Below are positions 20,811 through 29,887 of a DNA stretch of 64,000 bases, one piece after another; within the stretch, counting starts at the first letter, position 1; each line of letters starts with the position of its first letter. The notes beneath the pieces were generated by a model. That model was not told where the DNA came from. It made no database searches and worked only from the letters and a program-made list of their open reading frames with translations. A program made the translations under genes and the position numbers. The stretch comes from Afifellaceae bacterium (lineage in GTDB: Bacteria; Pseudomonadota; Alphaproteobacteria; Rhizobiales; Afifellaceae), in the NCBI GenBank assembly GCA_028281235.1, contig JANQKG010000030.1:62001-126000 (forward strand), written 5' to 3'.

Positions 20811-21846
20811 TCGGCGGGCCGCGCCGGTAGGCGCTGCCATGCGCGGCGACGGCATCCTCAATCATGCCGACAAGCCGATTAGGCTCATCAAAGCGGACGT
20901 GAATGGGAAATGTCTCGGCGGTCGCGGCGAGCCGCTCCGCTGCGTCGCCGCCGCGCGTCAGGCGCGCCCGGTCCTTCTCCGTGGTGATGGGAACAAGCTT
21001 GCGGCTCTCAGCCTCCGCCAGGATCGCTTCGCAATCCTCATGTGTGAACAGGTGATGATCGGCAAAGCTCATCGTGTGCTGCACCACCGCGCCGGACGCC
21101 TCTAAAAGCGCGTAGAACTTGTCCGGGTCGGCGATGCCGGCAAAGGCGAGATAGGCATGGCGTTTGAGGCCGCGCCGGCGCGCCGCCTCCGTCTTGGCCC
21201 GAAGAATGGGAAGCCCGGCGCGGGCGGCAGCGCGTACCGCCCTGCCCTGCGCTCCTTCGCCGAGCACCACCAGCCCGTCAGCGCAACGGATCTGATAGGC
21301 GAGCGGCGCGCGGAGTGGACCGGCCGGCAAAATCAGGCCGTTGCCGATGCCGCGCCGCGCATCGACCACGACAAGAGCAAGATCCTTGTTGAGCGAGGGA
21401 TTTTGGAAACCGTCATCCATCACCACGATGTCGGCGCCGAGACTGGCGAGCAGCTTAGCGCCGGCGGGACGATCTGCGGCGACAATTGTCGGCGCGAACT
21501 GCGCCAATAAGAGCGCTTCATCGCCGACATCGTGCGGTGAGTGAACCGCGAGCGAGACAACGAGCGGCCCCGATTCACGCCCGCGATAGCCGCGCGTCAG
21601 AAAACCCGGATTGAGGCCCAGCTTGCGACAGACACTGGCGACCGCCAAGGCGGTCGGCGTCTTGCCGGCGCCGCCGACGACAAGATTGCCGACGCAGATG
21701 ACCGGCACGCCAGTCGACGTTCCGGCGCGCATCATTCGGCGCCCGGATATCTGCCCATAGATGGCACCCAAGGGCGCGAGCGCCATCCCCGGCAGCGAGC
21801 GGCCCCGCCACCAGAACTCAGGCGCCTGCGGCAGCTTTATCTTCAT
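20773..21846 (-). CDS. lpxK: Tetraacyldisaccharide 4'-kinase
   Basis: LpxK phosphorylates the 4' position of the lipid A disaccharide at the inner membrane. The 357-residue protein has the N-terminal APEFWWRGRSLPGMAL segment, the Walker A loop GNLVVGGAGKTPTALA, TRGYRG, GDEALLLAQ, and the DDGFQNPSL motif that holds the catalytic base. Its start overlaps the waaA stop by 29 bases, and its 3' end overlaps convergent DUF2093. Together with waaA and msbA it forms a lipid A/Kdo assembly and export cluster. Confidence 0.95.
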   Translation of the reverse strand: MKIKLPQAPEFWWRGRSLPGMALAPLGAIYGQISGRRMMRAGTSTGVPVICVGNLVVGGAGKTPTALAVASVCRKLGLNPGFLTRGYRGRESGPLVVSLAVHSPHDVGDEALLLAQFAPTIVAADRPAGAKLLASLGADIVVMDDGFQNPSLNKDLALVVVDARRGIGNGLILPAGPLRAPLAYQIRCADGLVVLGEGAQGRAVRAAARAGLPILRAKTEAARRRGLKRHAYLAFAGIADPDKFYALLEASGAVVQHTMSFADHHLFTHEDCEAILAEAESRKLVPITTEKDRARLTRGGDAAERLAATAETFPIHVRFDEPNRLVGMIEDAVAAHGSAYRRGPPIMSRLGEGPAPA

Positions 21847-23182
21847 GGCCGGATGCCGGGAGATAGGGTTTCAGCGCGTCCAAAATGCGCTCCAGAGCGC
21901 CGGTGAAGCGTTCAACGCAGGCATACGCTTCGCGCGCCAGCCGGTCGCGTTCATGCGCATCGTCGATCAACCGCGCCACGGCGGCAGCAAGATCGGATTC
22001 ATTGCTCACCGGCTTCACCGCCTTGGCCTCATGCAGCGCCTCGTAGACGTCGCGGAAATTTCCCACATGCGCACCGTGCAACACGGGAACGCGGAGCTTG
22101 GCCGGTTCGATCGGGTTCTGTCCACCGCGCGATACCAATGATCCGCCGAGAAATGCCATGTCGGCAAGCCTGTACCAGAGCCCCATCTCGCCGATCGTAT
22201 CGGCCAGATAGATGTCGGTGTCGGCGTCGATCGCCTCATTCAGCGAGCGCCGGCGCACATGCTGCCCGGCTGATTGTATCGCTTCGGCCACGGCGTCGCC
22301 GCGCTTGGGGTGGCGGGGCGCGACCACTGTCAGAAGCCGCGTGCCGCGGCGCGCCAATTCCGCATGCGCCGCCGCCACGACAGCCTCCTCTCCGGGATGC
22401 GTGCTGGCGGCCACCAAGATCGGCCGGTCACCGGCCGCCTCGCGCATCTCGGCCAGCACGGCGTCGTCGACCGGCGGCGGCGGCACATCGAACTTCAGAT
22501 TGCCGCAGACCTGAACGCGGGCCGCGCCGAGCGCGCGCAGACGATCCGCATCGGCGAGGGTCTGCGCCAGATAGAGCTGCGGGCGCGCAAGTACGGCGCG
22601 CGCCAATAGCGGGAAGCGTTGCCATGACCGGAACGAGCGCTCCGACATCCTGGCGCTGACCACGACCAGCGGTACATTCCGTCGGTTCAGGCTCCTCAGC
22701 ATGGTCGGCCAAAGCTCCGACTCGGCGAAAAGCGCAAGATCGGGCCGCCAATGGTCAAGAAACCGACGCACGGTCACCGGCGTATCGATCGGCGCGAACT
22801 GATGCAGCGCCACGTCGTTGAGACGCCGCGCCGCAACATCGGCGGCGGTGAGCGTTCCGGTGGTCAGGAGAATTGCCGGCCCGCTGTCGTGCAGGCGTCG
22901 GATAAGCGGTGCGGCGGCGGCCGTCTCGCCAACGCTTGCGGCATGCACCCAGACCAGCGGTCCGTTCGGCCGCGCGAGGCTGGCCTTGCCGAAGCGCTCA
23001 GCGCGGCGGCTCCGATCTTCCTTGCCTCGCTTCGCCCGCCGGGTCAGCAGCGCGCCGGCAGCCGGCAGCGCCAGATATCCCGCCGCGCTGTAGAGCGCCA
23101 GCGCGGCTTCGCCGAGGAACGATGCGGCCGGCCAGTCCGGCGCCGCCTCAGCCTCCGGCGGCAGCGAGCTGGAGTTCGTCAC
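21818..23182 (-). CDS. waaA: 3-deoxy-D-manno-octulosonic acid transferase (Kdo transferase)
   Basis: WaaA transfers Kdo to lipid A precursor at the cytoplasmic face of the inner membrane. After a membrane-associating N-terminus the GT-B fold is visible: VWVHAASVGETAAAAPLI, LLTTGTLTAADV, LFAESELWPTMLRSL, ASTHPGEEAVVAAA and the nucleotide-sugar site LGGSLVSRGGQNPIEPAKL. I place the start at GTG 23182 (454 residues), which overlaps the msbA 3' end by 35 bases; the frame remains open to 23263 and the exact start is uncertain. It is translationally close-coupled to both msbA and lpxK. Confidence 0.93.
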   Translation of the reverse strand: MTNSSSLPPEAEAAPDWPAASFLGEAALALYSAAGYLALPAAGALLTRRAKRGKEDRSRRAERFGKASLARPNGPLVWVHAASVGETAAAAPLIRRLHDSGPAILLTTGTLTAADVAARRLNDVALHQFAPIDTPVTVRRFLDHWRPDLALFAESELWPTMLRSLNRRNVPLVVVSARMSERSFRSWQRFPLLARAVLARPQLYLAQTLADADRLRALGAARVQVCGNLKFDVPPPPVDDAVLAEMREAAGDRPILVAASTHPGEEAVVAAAHAELARRGTRLLTVVAPRHPKRGDAVAEAIQSAGQHVRRRSLNEAIDADTDIYLADTIGEMGLWYRLADMAFLGGSLVSRGGQNPIEPAKLRVPVLHGAHVGNFRDVYEALHEAKAVKPVSNESDLAAAVARLIDDAHERDRLAREAYACVERFTGALERILDALKPYLPASGHEDKAAAGA

Positions 23183-24983
23183 CGAGAAGCTGTGCCTTGA
23201 CCATGCTTGCATATCTGCCGCGCTGCGCCACCAGCTCTTGGTGCGTGCCGGACTCAAGAACACGGCCTTCTTCCATGTAACAGATCATGTCGGCCTTCTT
23301 CACGGTCGACAGGCGGTGGGCGATCATCACCACCGTGCGCCCCGACAACAGGCGCTCCATCGCCGCCTGCACCTTGGCCTCCGATTCCGCATCAAGTGCG
23401 CTGGTCGGCTCGTCGAGCAGCAGGATGGGTGTGTCGCGCAGCATAGCCCGGGCAAAAGCAATGCGCTGGCGCTCACCGCCTGACAGGCGCGTCCCGGACT
23501 CGCCCACCTGCGTCTGATAGCCGTCCGGCAGCCGCATGATGAAATCGTGCGCCGCAGCCGCCTCCGCCGCGGCCGCGATCTCCTCTTCGCTGGCGCCCTC
23601 CGATCCGTAAGAGATGTTGGCGGCGATGGTGTCGTCGAACAGCACCGGATCCTGCGTGAGCAGCGCGGAGGCGCCGCGCACGCTTGAGATCGTCACGCCC
23701 TGGATGTCCTGACCGTCGATCAGCACGCCCCCACTGTCCGGATCGAAGAAGCGGAGGATGAGATTGAGTACGGTGCTCTTGCCGGCGCCGCTCGGCCCGA
23801 CAAGCGCCACCTTGCGTCCCGCTGGCACCTCCAGGTCGAAATCGCGCAACACAGGGCCGCTGCCATCGTAGGAGAAGCAGACATTGCGGAAGCTGATGGC
23901 GCCGCCGCCGAGGCGCAGCGGCTTCGCACCGCGCGCCTCGTTGACGTGCGAGGAATAGTCGATCACGGAGAAGACGCGCTGCGCCGCCAAAAGGCCCTCA
24001 CTGATGGAGGCCATGACGGTGGCCAGCATCTTCATGGGCTGAAAAGCGAGCAGCCCGGCGGTCATGAAGCCCATGAAATGGCCGAGCGTGACGTTGCCCT
24101 GGATGCCCTGCCAACCGCCGTAAAACAGCACCGCGGCAATGCCGATGCCGGTGAACGCCTCCCAGGCCGGCCCGACCGCGGCGCGTGAGCGGGTCCCGCG
24201 CATGAGGTATTTGCGCAACTTACGAACGATACGGCGCAGGCGCTGTCCTTCATTCGCTTCCTGACCATAGGCTTTGACGACGCGCATCCCGACCAGGGTC
24301 TGCGTGAGCATCGAGTTCAGATGCCCTGCCTCCTGCATGGTCTGCCCGGCCGCGCGTCTGATGCGGCGCTTCTGCTTGCCGAGATTGATGATTGCGACCG
24401 GTGCACCGATCAGGACAAGCAGGCTCAAGCGCCAGTCCATGTAGAACATGGCGCCCAGAAGGGCGACGACCGTCAGCGTGCTCTTGACCAGGCGCAGCAG
24501 GGCGCTGGTGCCGGCGCGGTCGATGGTCTGCACATCATGGACAAAGGCAGAGACGAAGCGACCGGAATGGAACTCCTGAACCCAGGCCAGGTCCGCCGCA
24601 GCGATCGTATCGAACATGCGCACACGCAAATCGGCGACGATCTTGGTGGAGAGCGAGCCCTCTGCGACGGAGGTCAGCCAGCTTGCCGCGGCGCGGACGG
24701 CGATCAGCACCACCGCCAGAACCGGCAGGATGTAGACAAGGGTCCCGTCCTTGGCGACGAAGACGTCGTCGCCAATTCGTTGCAGAAGAAACGGGACGGC
24801 ACCAGCGGAAGCGGCGATGAGCGCCATGCCGACTACAGTGAGCGCGAGAATGCGCCGATGCGGCCAGAAGAACTCGACGATCAGACGCCTGAATATCGGC
24901 CAGGCAACAAACTCCTCATCGGGGCGTGCGTCGAACGTGAACTTGCCGGACGCGACGCCACCGACGGTATCGGCCTTGCTCAT
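23148..24983 (-). CDS. MsbA-like ABC exporter (lipid A flippase type)
   Basis: A 611-residue half-transporter with a six-helix membrane domain (about 35-330) fused to an ATPase. The nucleotide-binding part has Walker A GPSGAGKST, the Q-loop TQDPVLFDD, signature LSGGERQR, Walker B ILLLDEPTSALD and the H-loop AHRLST. The position between the Kdo transferase gene and DUF4170 in a lipid A cluster suggests it flips core-lipid A, as MsbA does, though the close relatives in rhizobia are annotated only as ABC transporters. Start ATG 24983 overlaps the DUF4170 stop by four bases. Confidence 0.92.
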   Translation of the reverse strand: MSKADTVGGVASGKFTFDARPDEEFVAWPIFRRLIVEFFWPHRRILALTVVGMALIAASAGAVPFLLQRIGDDVFVAKDGTLVYILPVLAVVLIAVRAAASWLTSVAEGSLSTKIVADLRVRMFDTIAAADLAWVQEFHSGRFVSAFVHDVQTIDRAGTSALLRLVKSTLTVVALLGAMFYMDWRLSLLVLIGAPVAIINLGKQKRRIRRAAGQTMQEAGHLNSMLTQTLVGMRVVKAYGQEANEGQRLRRIVRKLRKYLMRGTRSRAAVGPAWEAFTGIGIAAVLFYGGWQGIQGNVTLGHFMGFMTAGLLAFQPMKMLATVMASISEGLLAAQRVFSVIDYSSHVNEARGAKPLRLGGGAISFRNVCFSYDGSGPVLRDFDLEVPAGRKVALVGPSGAGKSTVLNLILRFFDPDSGGVLIDGQDIQGVTISSVRGASALLTQDPVLFDDTIAANISYGSEGASEEEIAAAAEAAAAHDFIMRLPDGYQTQVGESGTRLSGGERQRIAFARAMLRDTPILLLDEPTSALDAESEAKVQAAMERLLSGRTVVMIAHRLSTVKKADMICYMEEGRVLESGTHQELVAQRGRYASMVKAQLLGDELQLAAAGG

Positions 24984-25222
24984 TGGCCGTCTTCCGGATC
25001 GAGCAGCCGGTGAAGATGCACGATGAAATAGCGCATCTGGGCGTTGTCGACCGTCATCTGCGCCTTTTCCTTCCAGGCTTTGTAGGCTTCGGCGTAATTG
25101 GGATAGACCCCGACAATATCGAGTTGGTCGAGATCGCGAAAGCGCACCTTGTCCAGCGCCTCCAGCTCGCCGCCGAAGACCAGATGCAGGAGTTGGTCGC
25201 GTGCGTTCGCCGTCTCGCTCAT
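24980..25222 (-). CDS. DUF4170 family protein
   Basis: An 80-residue soluble protein matching rhizobial DUF4170: LLHLVFGGELEALD, the central DIVGVYPNYAEAYKAWK and the C-terminal YFIVHLHRLLDPE. Function unknown. It overlaps its upstream neighbour cysQ by four bases (ATGA) and its downstream neighbour msbA by four, so the three are almost certainly cotranslated. The constant company of lipid A genes hints at an envelope link, which is only inference. Confidence 0.9.
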   Translation of the reverse strand: MSETANARDQLLHLVFGGELEALDKVRFRDLDQLDIVGVYPNYAEAYKAWKEKAQMTVDNAQMRYFIVHLHRLLDPEDGQ

Positions 25223-26046
25223 CGGGGCTCCTTCGGTGGCCCGGCGGTCAGCCCTTTTCCGACATCCCGCTGGGCGCCTCGCACAGTCGCCAGCGCCGCA
25301 GGCAGCAGCGAATCGTTGGCGGCCGCCAAAGCGCCATGGCGCGGGACTTCTTCGTTATAACACAGCACGTTGCCGTTGACCTCCGTCAGCCGGCCGCCGG
25401 CTTCGTGCACCAAAAGGTCACACGCCGCAAGGTCCCAATCGTGGGCGCGGGGGCTGGCGAGCGCCACGTCGATCCGGCCGGTCGCCACAGAGGCGACGCG
25501 ATAAGCGAGCGACGGCACATAATCGGTGAGTTTGGCGCCGAGTTCGCCGACGGTCGGTGTGCGCATCCATCCGCGCGGACCGGACAGGCGTGCGCCGGCC
25601 ATCTGCGTGCGGTTCGTCACAGTGAGACGCCCCGCCCCCATCCAGGCGCCGGCGCCGCGGCTTGCGGTGTACAGCTCGTCGCGAGCCGGGACGTTGAGGG
25701 CCGCGGCAATCGGGCGGCCCTTCTCAACAACGGCAAGTGAGACGCACCAACGCTCGTCACCGGCAATGAAAGCCTTGGTGCCGTCGATCGGATCGACGAC
25801 GAAGATCGTGTCGCACGCCCGCCGCGCGGGATCATCGGCCGTCTCCTCCGACAGCCATCCATATTGGGGGCGTGCGGCCAACAACTCGCGGCGCAGAAAA
25901 TCGTCCACCGCCATATCGGCCTCCGTCACAGGCGAGCCGCCATCCTTCGACCAGATGAGCGGGTCAGCGCGAAAATAGCGCATAGCGAGCGCGCCGGCGG
26001 CGCGCGCGGCCTCTGTAAGAAGCTCCAGATCGGTCTCCAACGCCAC
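25219..26046 (-). CDS. cysQ: 3'(2'),5'-bisphosphate nucleotidase (CysQ) / inositol monophosphatase family
   Basis: A 275-residue Mg2+-dependent phosphatase. The metal-binding signature is complete: LSEETADDP (motif with the paired Glu), VVDPIDGTKAFIAGD, and the distal HDWDLAACDLLVHEAGG. CysQ removes the 3' phosphate from PAP/PAPS produced in sulfate assimilation; the family also contains inositol monophosphatases, so substrate is not settled by sequence. The DPIDGTKAF wording and the neighbour DUF4170 favour CysQ. First gene of the minus-strand cluster cysQ-DUF4170-msbA-waaA-lpxK; start ATG/alternative at 26046 is at the family N-terminus. Confidence 0.88.
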   Translation of the reverse strand: MALETDLELLTEAARAAGALAMRYFRADPLIWSKDGGSPVTEADMAVDDFLRRELLAARPQYGWLSEETADDPARRACDTIFVVDPIDGTKAFIAGDERWCVSLAVVEKGRPIAAALNVPARDELYTASRGAGAWMGAGRLTVTNRTQMAGARLSGPRGWMRTPTVGELGAKLTDYVPSLAYRVASVATGRIDVALASPRAHDWDLAACDLLVHEAGGRLTEVNGNVLCYNEEVPRHGALAAANDSLLPAALATVRGAQRDVGKGLTAGPPKEPR

Positions 26047-26219
26047 GCAAACAATTCCTTTCAGCCTGAAACGAAAGCGGATTCAGCTTTCAATTACCGT
26101 GATTTAGGGATGAAAAGCATTAACCACAGACCTTAAGCAGTTTAGGCAAATTGAGGGCTAGTGTCGCCTGTGCAAGAGGCCGAAACGGTCCGTAGTAAAA
26201 GAATTCGCGTCGAACAGAA

Positions 26220-26738
26220 ATGGACGAAGTCCACTCAAATCCGGCGGGTCGTTCAACTGAACGGCCCGCCACCTTTCCAGACGCTTTCCTATACAGAGGG
26301 CGATCTGGCGACGGTGCGGAATGTCTTGCTACTTTTGACCGGGGGACAATCCTGATGTCTCGACCAGTTGCCGGCCTTGCCTGCCGCATTCGCGTTCCGG
26401 TTCGCCAATATGAGGCGGTCGCCGTTTTGATGCGCGACACACGCCACGTCATTCGTCTCCTGCATCGCGACGCCGGGCTGTCGATCGACGTGGAAGAGTT
26501 CGACACGTTCGAGACGGCGGAAGATTATGGCGACCGGCTCGCCAGTTTCCTCAATCTGCCGGCGATGATGATGGCCGGCGCACCTGGAACCGGGGCGGCG
26601 CGCAAGCCCGCCGCATCGCGGCGTCGCCGCGGCCTGCCCGTCCGCGGGCGACGGCCGCGCTTCCTGATGCGCCGCCGTCCAGGCGGCGACGGCGCGACCG
26701 AGAAGGTCGAAGGGCGCGAGATCATCGCGCGCAACTGA
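26220..26738 (+). CDS. DUF6101 family protein
   Basis: A 172-residue protein resembling the rhizobial DUF6101 family. The recognisable core is ILMSRPVAGLACRIRVPV, then an acidic FDTFETAEDYGDRLASFLNLP segment and an Arg-rich end (RRRRGLPVRGRRPRFLMRRRPG). Function unknown; the basic tail suggests a nucleic-acid or phosphate-rich partner. ATG 26220 is the first start after an in-frame TAA at 26196-26198, so the N-terminus cannot extend further, but no clear SD precedes it. It diverges from cysQ across about 170 bases. Confidence 0.72.
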   Translation: MDEVHSNPAGRSTERPATFPDAFLYRGRSGDGAECLATFDRGTILMSRPVAGLACRIRVPVRQYEAVAVLMRDTRHVIRLLHRDAGLSIDVEEFDTFETAEDYGDRLASFLNLPAMMMAGAPGTGAARKPAASRRRRGLPVRGRRPRFLMRRRPGGDGATEKVEGREIIARN

Positions 26739-26927
26739 GCATCCTCAGAGCCTGTCTGAAGAATCAACTGCACGGCGCGCGACCGGATCATCAGACGTTC
26801 GCGCCCGCCAACATGGTCGGTCCCGGCTCTGAAATCAAAGAATAAGAGCCCTGAACCGGCCTTGTCCCGGCAGCGGCCGTCTGATCCGCTATCGACAAGG
26901 CACGCGGCCAGCAATCTCAAACGGGCT

Positions 26928-27854
26928 CTAAATCGCGACGAGCGCGTCGGCCACAAGGCCGGCGAAGATAATCCATCCGGTGACCGTGTTGGCGCGGAAG
27001 CGCGCCAGGCAATTGGGCGGATCGTCGGGAACGAGGGTGACGATCAGCCACATCGCGTGAAGCAGCGCCGCGCCGAGCGCTGCGAAAGCGAACAATCCGG
27101 CATCGGCCAGCGCAAAGGCGAATCCGATGAGCACGAACGCCGCGACATAGAAGGCGGCGATGCCGCTTTGCGAGCGCCGGCCGAAAAGCCGGGCGGTGGA
27201 GCGCACGCCGATCAGCGCGTCGTCCTCCTTGTCCTGCAGCGCGTAGATCGTGTCGTAGCCGATCGTCCATAAGACGGCGCCGACATAAAGCACGATCGGC
27301 GCAATGGCGAGCTCGCCGAAGATTGCTGCCCAACCGACCAGCGCACCCCACGAAAACGCCAGGCCGAGCACGAATTGCGGCCAATCGGTCACGCGCTTGG
27401 CGAAGGGATAGGCTGCGACGACGAGCAGTGATGCAAGGCCGATAGCGATGGTGAAGAGGTTGAACTGAAGAAGCACCAGCGCACCAACCAGCGCCTGCAG
27501 CACGAGAAACACCAGCGCCTGTGTCGGCGTCACAGCGCCGGCGGGAAGCGGCCGGTTGCGGGTACGCTCAACCTGCGCATCGAAGTCGCGGTCGATCAGA
27601 TCATTGTAGGTGCAGCCGGCGCCGCGCATGGCGATTGCGCCGATCAGGAAAAGGAGAAGGTGCCAGACATTCGGCACCGCATAGCCGGCGGCGACGGCAG
27701 CGAGTGCCGCCGACCACCAGCACGGCCACAGAAGCAGCCACCAGCCGATCGGCCTGTCCCAACGGGCCAGCCGGCCGTACGGCTTGAGCCATTCCGGCGC
27801 GAAGCGGTCGAGCCAGTTGCGCGGCGGGGCGTCGGGGAGGACGTGGGCCGTCAT
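26928..27854 (-). CDS. ubiA: 4-hydroxybenzoate polyprenyltransferase
   Basis: UbiA joins 4-hydroxybenzoate to the polyprenyl tail in ubiquinone synthesis, in the inner membrane. The 308-residue protein has eight to nine helices; the first Asp-rich motif is CTYNDLIDRDFDAQVERT followed by RPLPAG, and the second is YALQDKEDDALIGVRSTA. WDRPIGWWLLLWPCWWS at the N-terminus is typical. ATG 27854 is preferred over GTG 27860 two codons earlier. The gene ends just before the HigA start region on the same strand. A 189-base gap separates its end from DUF6101; I see nothing recognisable in it. Confidence 0.95.
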   Translation of the reverse strand: MTAHVLPDAPPRNWLDRFAPEWLKPYGRLARWDRPIGWWLLLWPCWWSAALAAVAAGYAVPNVWHLLLFLIGAIAMRGAGCTYNDLIDRDFDAQVERTRNRPLPAGAVTPTQALVFLVLQALVGALVLLQFNLFTIAIGLASLLVVAAYPFAKRVTDWPQFVLGLAFSWGALVGWAAIFGELAIAPIVLYVGAVLWTIGYDTIYALQDKEDDALIGVRSTARLFGRRSQSGIAAFYVAAFVLIGFAFALADAGLFAFAALGAALLHAMWLIVTLVPDDPPNCLARFRANTVTGWIIFAGLVADALVAI

Positions 27855-27869
27855 CGTCACGTGATCGTG

Positions 27870-28181
27870 CTACGCGGCGTGAATGGTCGGGATGTCACTC
27901 ACGTCGATTGCTTGCTCAGCCTGCCACGTATCGTAGGCCGCCTGCATCCTGACCCATATGCCTGCGCCATCGCCGAAGAGCTTACCCAGTCGCACCGCTA
28001 CAGCTGGCGACACAGGCTTCCGTCCCTCCAAGATATCGTGGAGATGTTGCCGGGAGATCCCGAGAAGCGTGGCAATCTCCGTCTTGGTGCGGCCGACAGC
28101 GGGGATAACCTCGTCGCGCAGAAGCGCGCCGGGATGCGTCGGGCATCGGCGTCGGTCGCGCCTGGCTGGATACTCGGTCAT
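27870..28181 (-). CDS. higA: HigA-type antitoxin (Xre/VapI HTH)
   Basis: A 103-residue DNA-binding antitoxin. After a basic N-terminus comes HPGALLRDEVIPA and a helix-turn-helix at about residues 32-56 (TKTEIATLLGISRQHLHDIL, then EGRKPVSP), followed by VRLGKLFGDGAGIWVRMQAAYD, the characteristic HigA/VapI continuation. ATG 28181 is the family start; the open frame to 28322 lies over the toxin gene. It is the second gene of a toxin-first pair, 37 bases after higB, which is the usual HigBA order. It probably represses the pair through the palindrome at 28500-28522. Confidence 0.9.
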   Translation of the reverse strand: MTEYPARRDRRRCPTHPGALLRDEVIPAVGRTKTEIATLLGISRQHLHDILEGRKPVSPAVAVRLGKLFGDGAGIWVRMQAAYDTWQAEQAIDVSDIPTIHAA

Positions 28182-28218
28182 GACTCGCTCCACGGCATGG
28201 CGATCATCGACGGGTTCA

Positions 28219-28497
28219 TCAATGGTACTGCTCAAAATCGACCCGTTCAGCGTCACCTTCACCGAATTCGAATGTGATGCACCACGGGCCGTTGACGTGA
28301 ACCGAATACCGAACGGGGTCAAAGCCTTTCAGCGCATGGAAGTCGAAACCGGGGACGTTCATTTCTTCCGCGACCTCGGCGACGTCCAAACGATCAAGGC
28401 GCACCAGAATTCGCCTATGTAAACGCTTGTCGATCTTTCCGGTTTTTCCAGTGGCCCAAAGATCGGCGAGCGCCTTGTTCTTGAACGACCGGATCAC
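28219..28497 (-). CDS. higB: HigB-type toxin (RelE superfamily mRNA interferase)
   Basis: A 92-residue toxin of the RelE/HigB superfamily, expected to cut mRNA on the ribosome. It begins MIRSFKNKALADLW and has the family features: RRILVRLDRLDVAE, the GFDFHALKG loop, and a C-terminal RYSVHVNGPWCITFEFGEGDA. The basic and aromatic residues (R/K after strand 3, W, F) used for ribosome-dependent cleavage are present. Translation appears to start at GTG 28497, very near the inferred transcription start, so the mRNA may be nearly leaderless. The pair sits between ubiA and purD. Confidence 0.88.
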   Translation of the reverse strand: MIRSFKNKALADLWATGKTGKIDKRLHRRILVRLDRLDVAEVAEEMNVPGFDFHALKGFDPVRYSVHVNGPWCITFEFGEGDAERVDFEQYH

Positions 28498-28499
28498 TC

Positions 28500-28532
28500 G
28501 GCGTAAGCTAATAGCTTACGCCACCTTGTCAA
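28500..28532 (-). promoter_or_regulatory. higBA promoter and palindromic operator
   Basis: On the minus strand TTGACA (28532-28527) is followed after 16 bases by TAGCTT (28510-28505), a plausible -10. A perfect inverted repeat with 10-base arms (28500-28509 and 28513-28522, spacer AAT) covers the -10 and spacer, ideal for autorepression by HigA. The predicted transcription start falls within a few bases of the higB GTG. Confidence 0.75.
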
Positions 28533-28571
28533 CACATCGCGTGCAGGATTGCGCGCCGGCCAAACGGGCAC

Positions 28572-29831
28572 ATGAAAGTCCTTCTCATCGGATCGGGCGG
28601 GCGCGAGCATTCGCTGGCCTGGGCGCTTGCGGCCTCGCCGCTTCTGACCAAGCTCTACGCCGCGCCGGGCAATGGCGGCATCTCTGACATCGCGGAATGC
28701 GTCGCGCTTGACGTAAGCGACCATTCCGCCGTTGCGGGATTCTGCCGCGATAACAAGATCGACCTCGTGGTCATCGGACCGGAAGCGCCGCTGGTCGCCG
28801 GGCTGGTCGACGACCTTGAGGCGGCCGGCATCCGTGCCTTCGGCCCGACCAAGGCGGCGGCGCAGATTGAGGGCTCCAAGGGCTTCACCAAGGAGCTGTG
28901 CCGCGACGCCGGCATTCCCACCGCCGCCTATCAGCACTTCACCGATCACGACGCGGCACGCGACTATGTGCGCTCGCACGCCCTTCCCGTCGTGGTGAAG
29001 GCCGACGGACTTGCCGCCGGCAAGGGCGTCACTGTCGCCGCCAGCCGTGAAGAAGCGATCGCGGCGCTCGACGCGATCTTCGCAGACAGCGACGCGGCCG
29101 TGGTGATCGAAGAATTTCTGGACGGCGAGGAAGCGAGCGTCTTCGCGCTCTCAGACGGGCATAACGTTATCCCCTTCGGCACGGCCCAGGACCACAAGCG
29201 CGCCTTTGACGGCGACACCGGCCCCAATACCGGCGGCATGGGTGCCTATTCGCCTGCGCCGGTGGTGACGGAAGCGGTGATGGCGCGCGTCATGGCGGAG
29301 ATCATCGAGCCGACGGTCGCGGCTTTGGCGGCGCGCGGCATCCGCTATCGCGGCGTGCTCTATGCCGGGCTGATGATCAATGCGGGGGGGCCGAAGCTCA
29401 TCGAATACAACGCCCGCTTCGGCGATCCGGAGTGCCAGGTGCTGATGCTGCGGCTGCAGGACGATCTTCTTGCCATCCTCAACGCGGCGGTCGACGGCGC
29501 GCTTGATCAGATCAGCATTCGCTGGCGCGACGAGGCGGCGCTGAGCGTCGTCGTTGCCGCCAAGGGTTATCCCGGCGCCTATGAGAGCGGCAGCGAAATC
29601 GGAGGGCTTGCTGAGGCTGCAGCACCGCCCGGCGTGGAGATCTTTCACGCCGGAACCCGTCGCGATGGTGGACGCATCCTTTCCGCCGGCGGGCGCGTGC
29701 TCGGGGTCTCAGCAATCGGTCAAACGATCGCCGAAGCGCAGGCGCGCGCCTATGAGGCGGTTGACCGCCTCGACTGGCCGGACGGCTTCTGCCGCCGCGA
29801 CATCGGCTGGCGGGCGCTCAGAGCCTTTTGA
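28572..29831 (+). CDS. purD: Phosphoribosylamine-glycine ligase (GAR synthetase)
   Basis: PurD catalyses the second step of purine synthesis, joining glycine to phosphoribosylamine with ATP. The 419-residue protein begins [19 protein letters not shown], with [32 protein letters not shown], the ATP-grasp lysine region [13 protein letters not shown], and [20 protein letters not shown] and [12 protein letters not shown] metal sites. Length and order are standard. It is transcribed away from higBA; its promoter must lie in the 75 bases shared with the toxin-antitoxin operator. Confidence 0.97.
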   Translation: MKVLLIGSGGREHSLAWALAASPLLTKLYAAPGNGGISDIAECVALDVSDHSAVAGFCRDNKIDLVVIGPEAPLVAGLVDDLEAAGIRAFGPTKAAAQIEGSKGFTKELCRDAGIPTAAYQHFTDHDAARDYVRSHALPVVVKADGLAAGKGVTVAASREEAIAALDAIFADSDAAVVIEEFLDGEEASVFALSDGHNVIPFGTAQDHKRAFDGDTGPNTGGMGAYSPAPVVTEAVMARVMAEIIEPTVAALAARGIRYRGVLYAGLMINAGGPKLIEYNARFGDPECQVLMLRLQDDLLAILNAAVDGALDQISIRWRDEAALSVVVAAKGYPGAYESGSEIGGLAEAAAPPGVEIFHAGTRRDGGRILSAGGRVLGVSAIGQTIAEAQARAYEAVDRLDWPDGFCRRDIGWRALRAF

Positions 29832-29867
29832 AGTATCACCCTCACGGCGGGCGCGCCATGCACTCCT

Positions 29868-29887
29868 AACCTCCCCCTTGAGGGGAG
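29868..29887. repeat. Partial CTCCCCCTTG-type repeat after purD
   Basis: ACCTCCCCCTTGAGGGGAGG forms a short hairpin and is a relative of the elements that flank the DUF559 gene at 53204 and 53648, without the long outer arms. The 229-base gap 29832-30060 otherwise shows nothing I can identify. Confidence 0.55.

Noticed and set aside
26073..26146. Possible CtrA sites (TTAA pairs) between cysQ and DUF6101
   Set aside because: The two TTAA words near 26120 are nine bases apart, not the seven of the consensus.
26161..26355. 64-codon frame before DUF6101
   Set aside because: Overlaps the DUF6101 gene in another phase, with no recognisable product.
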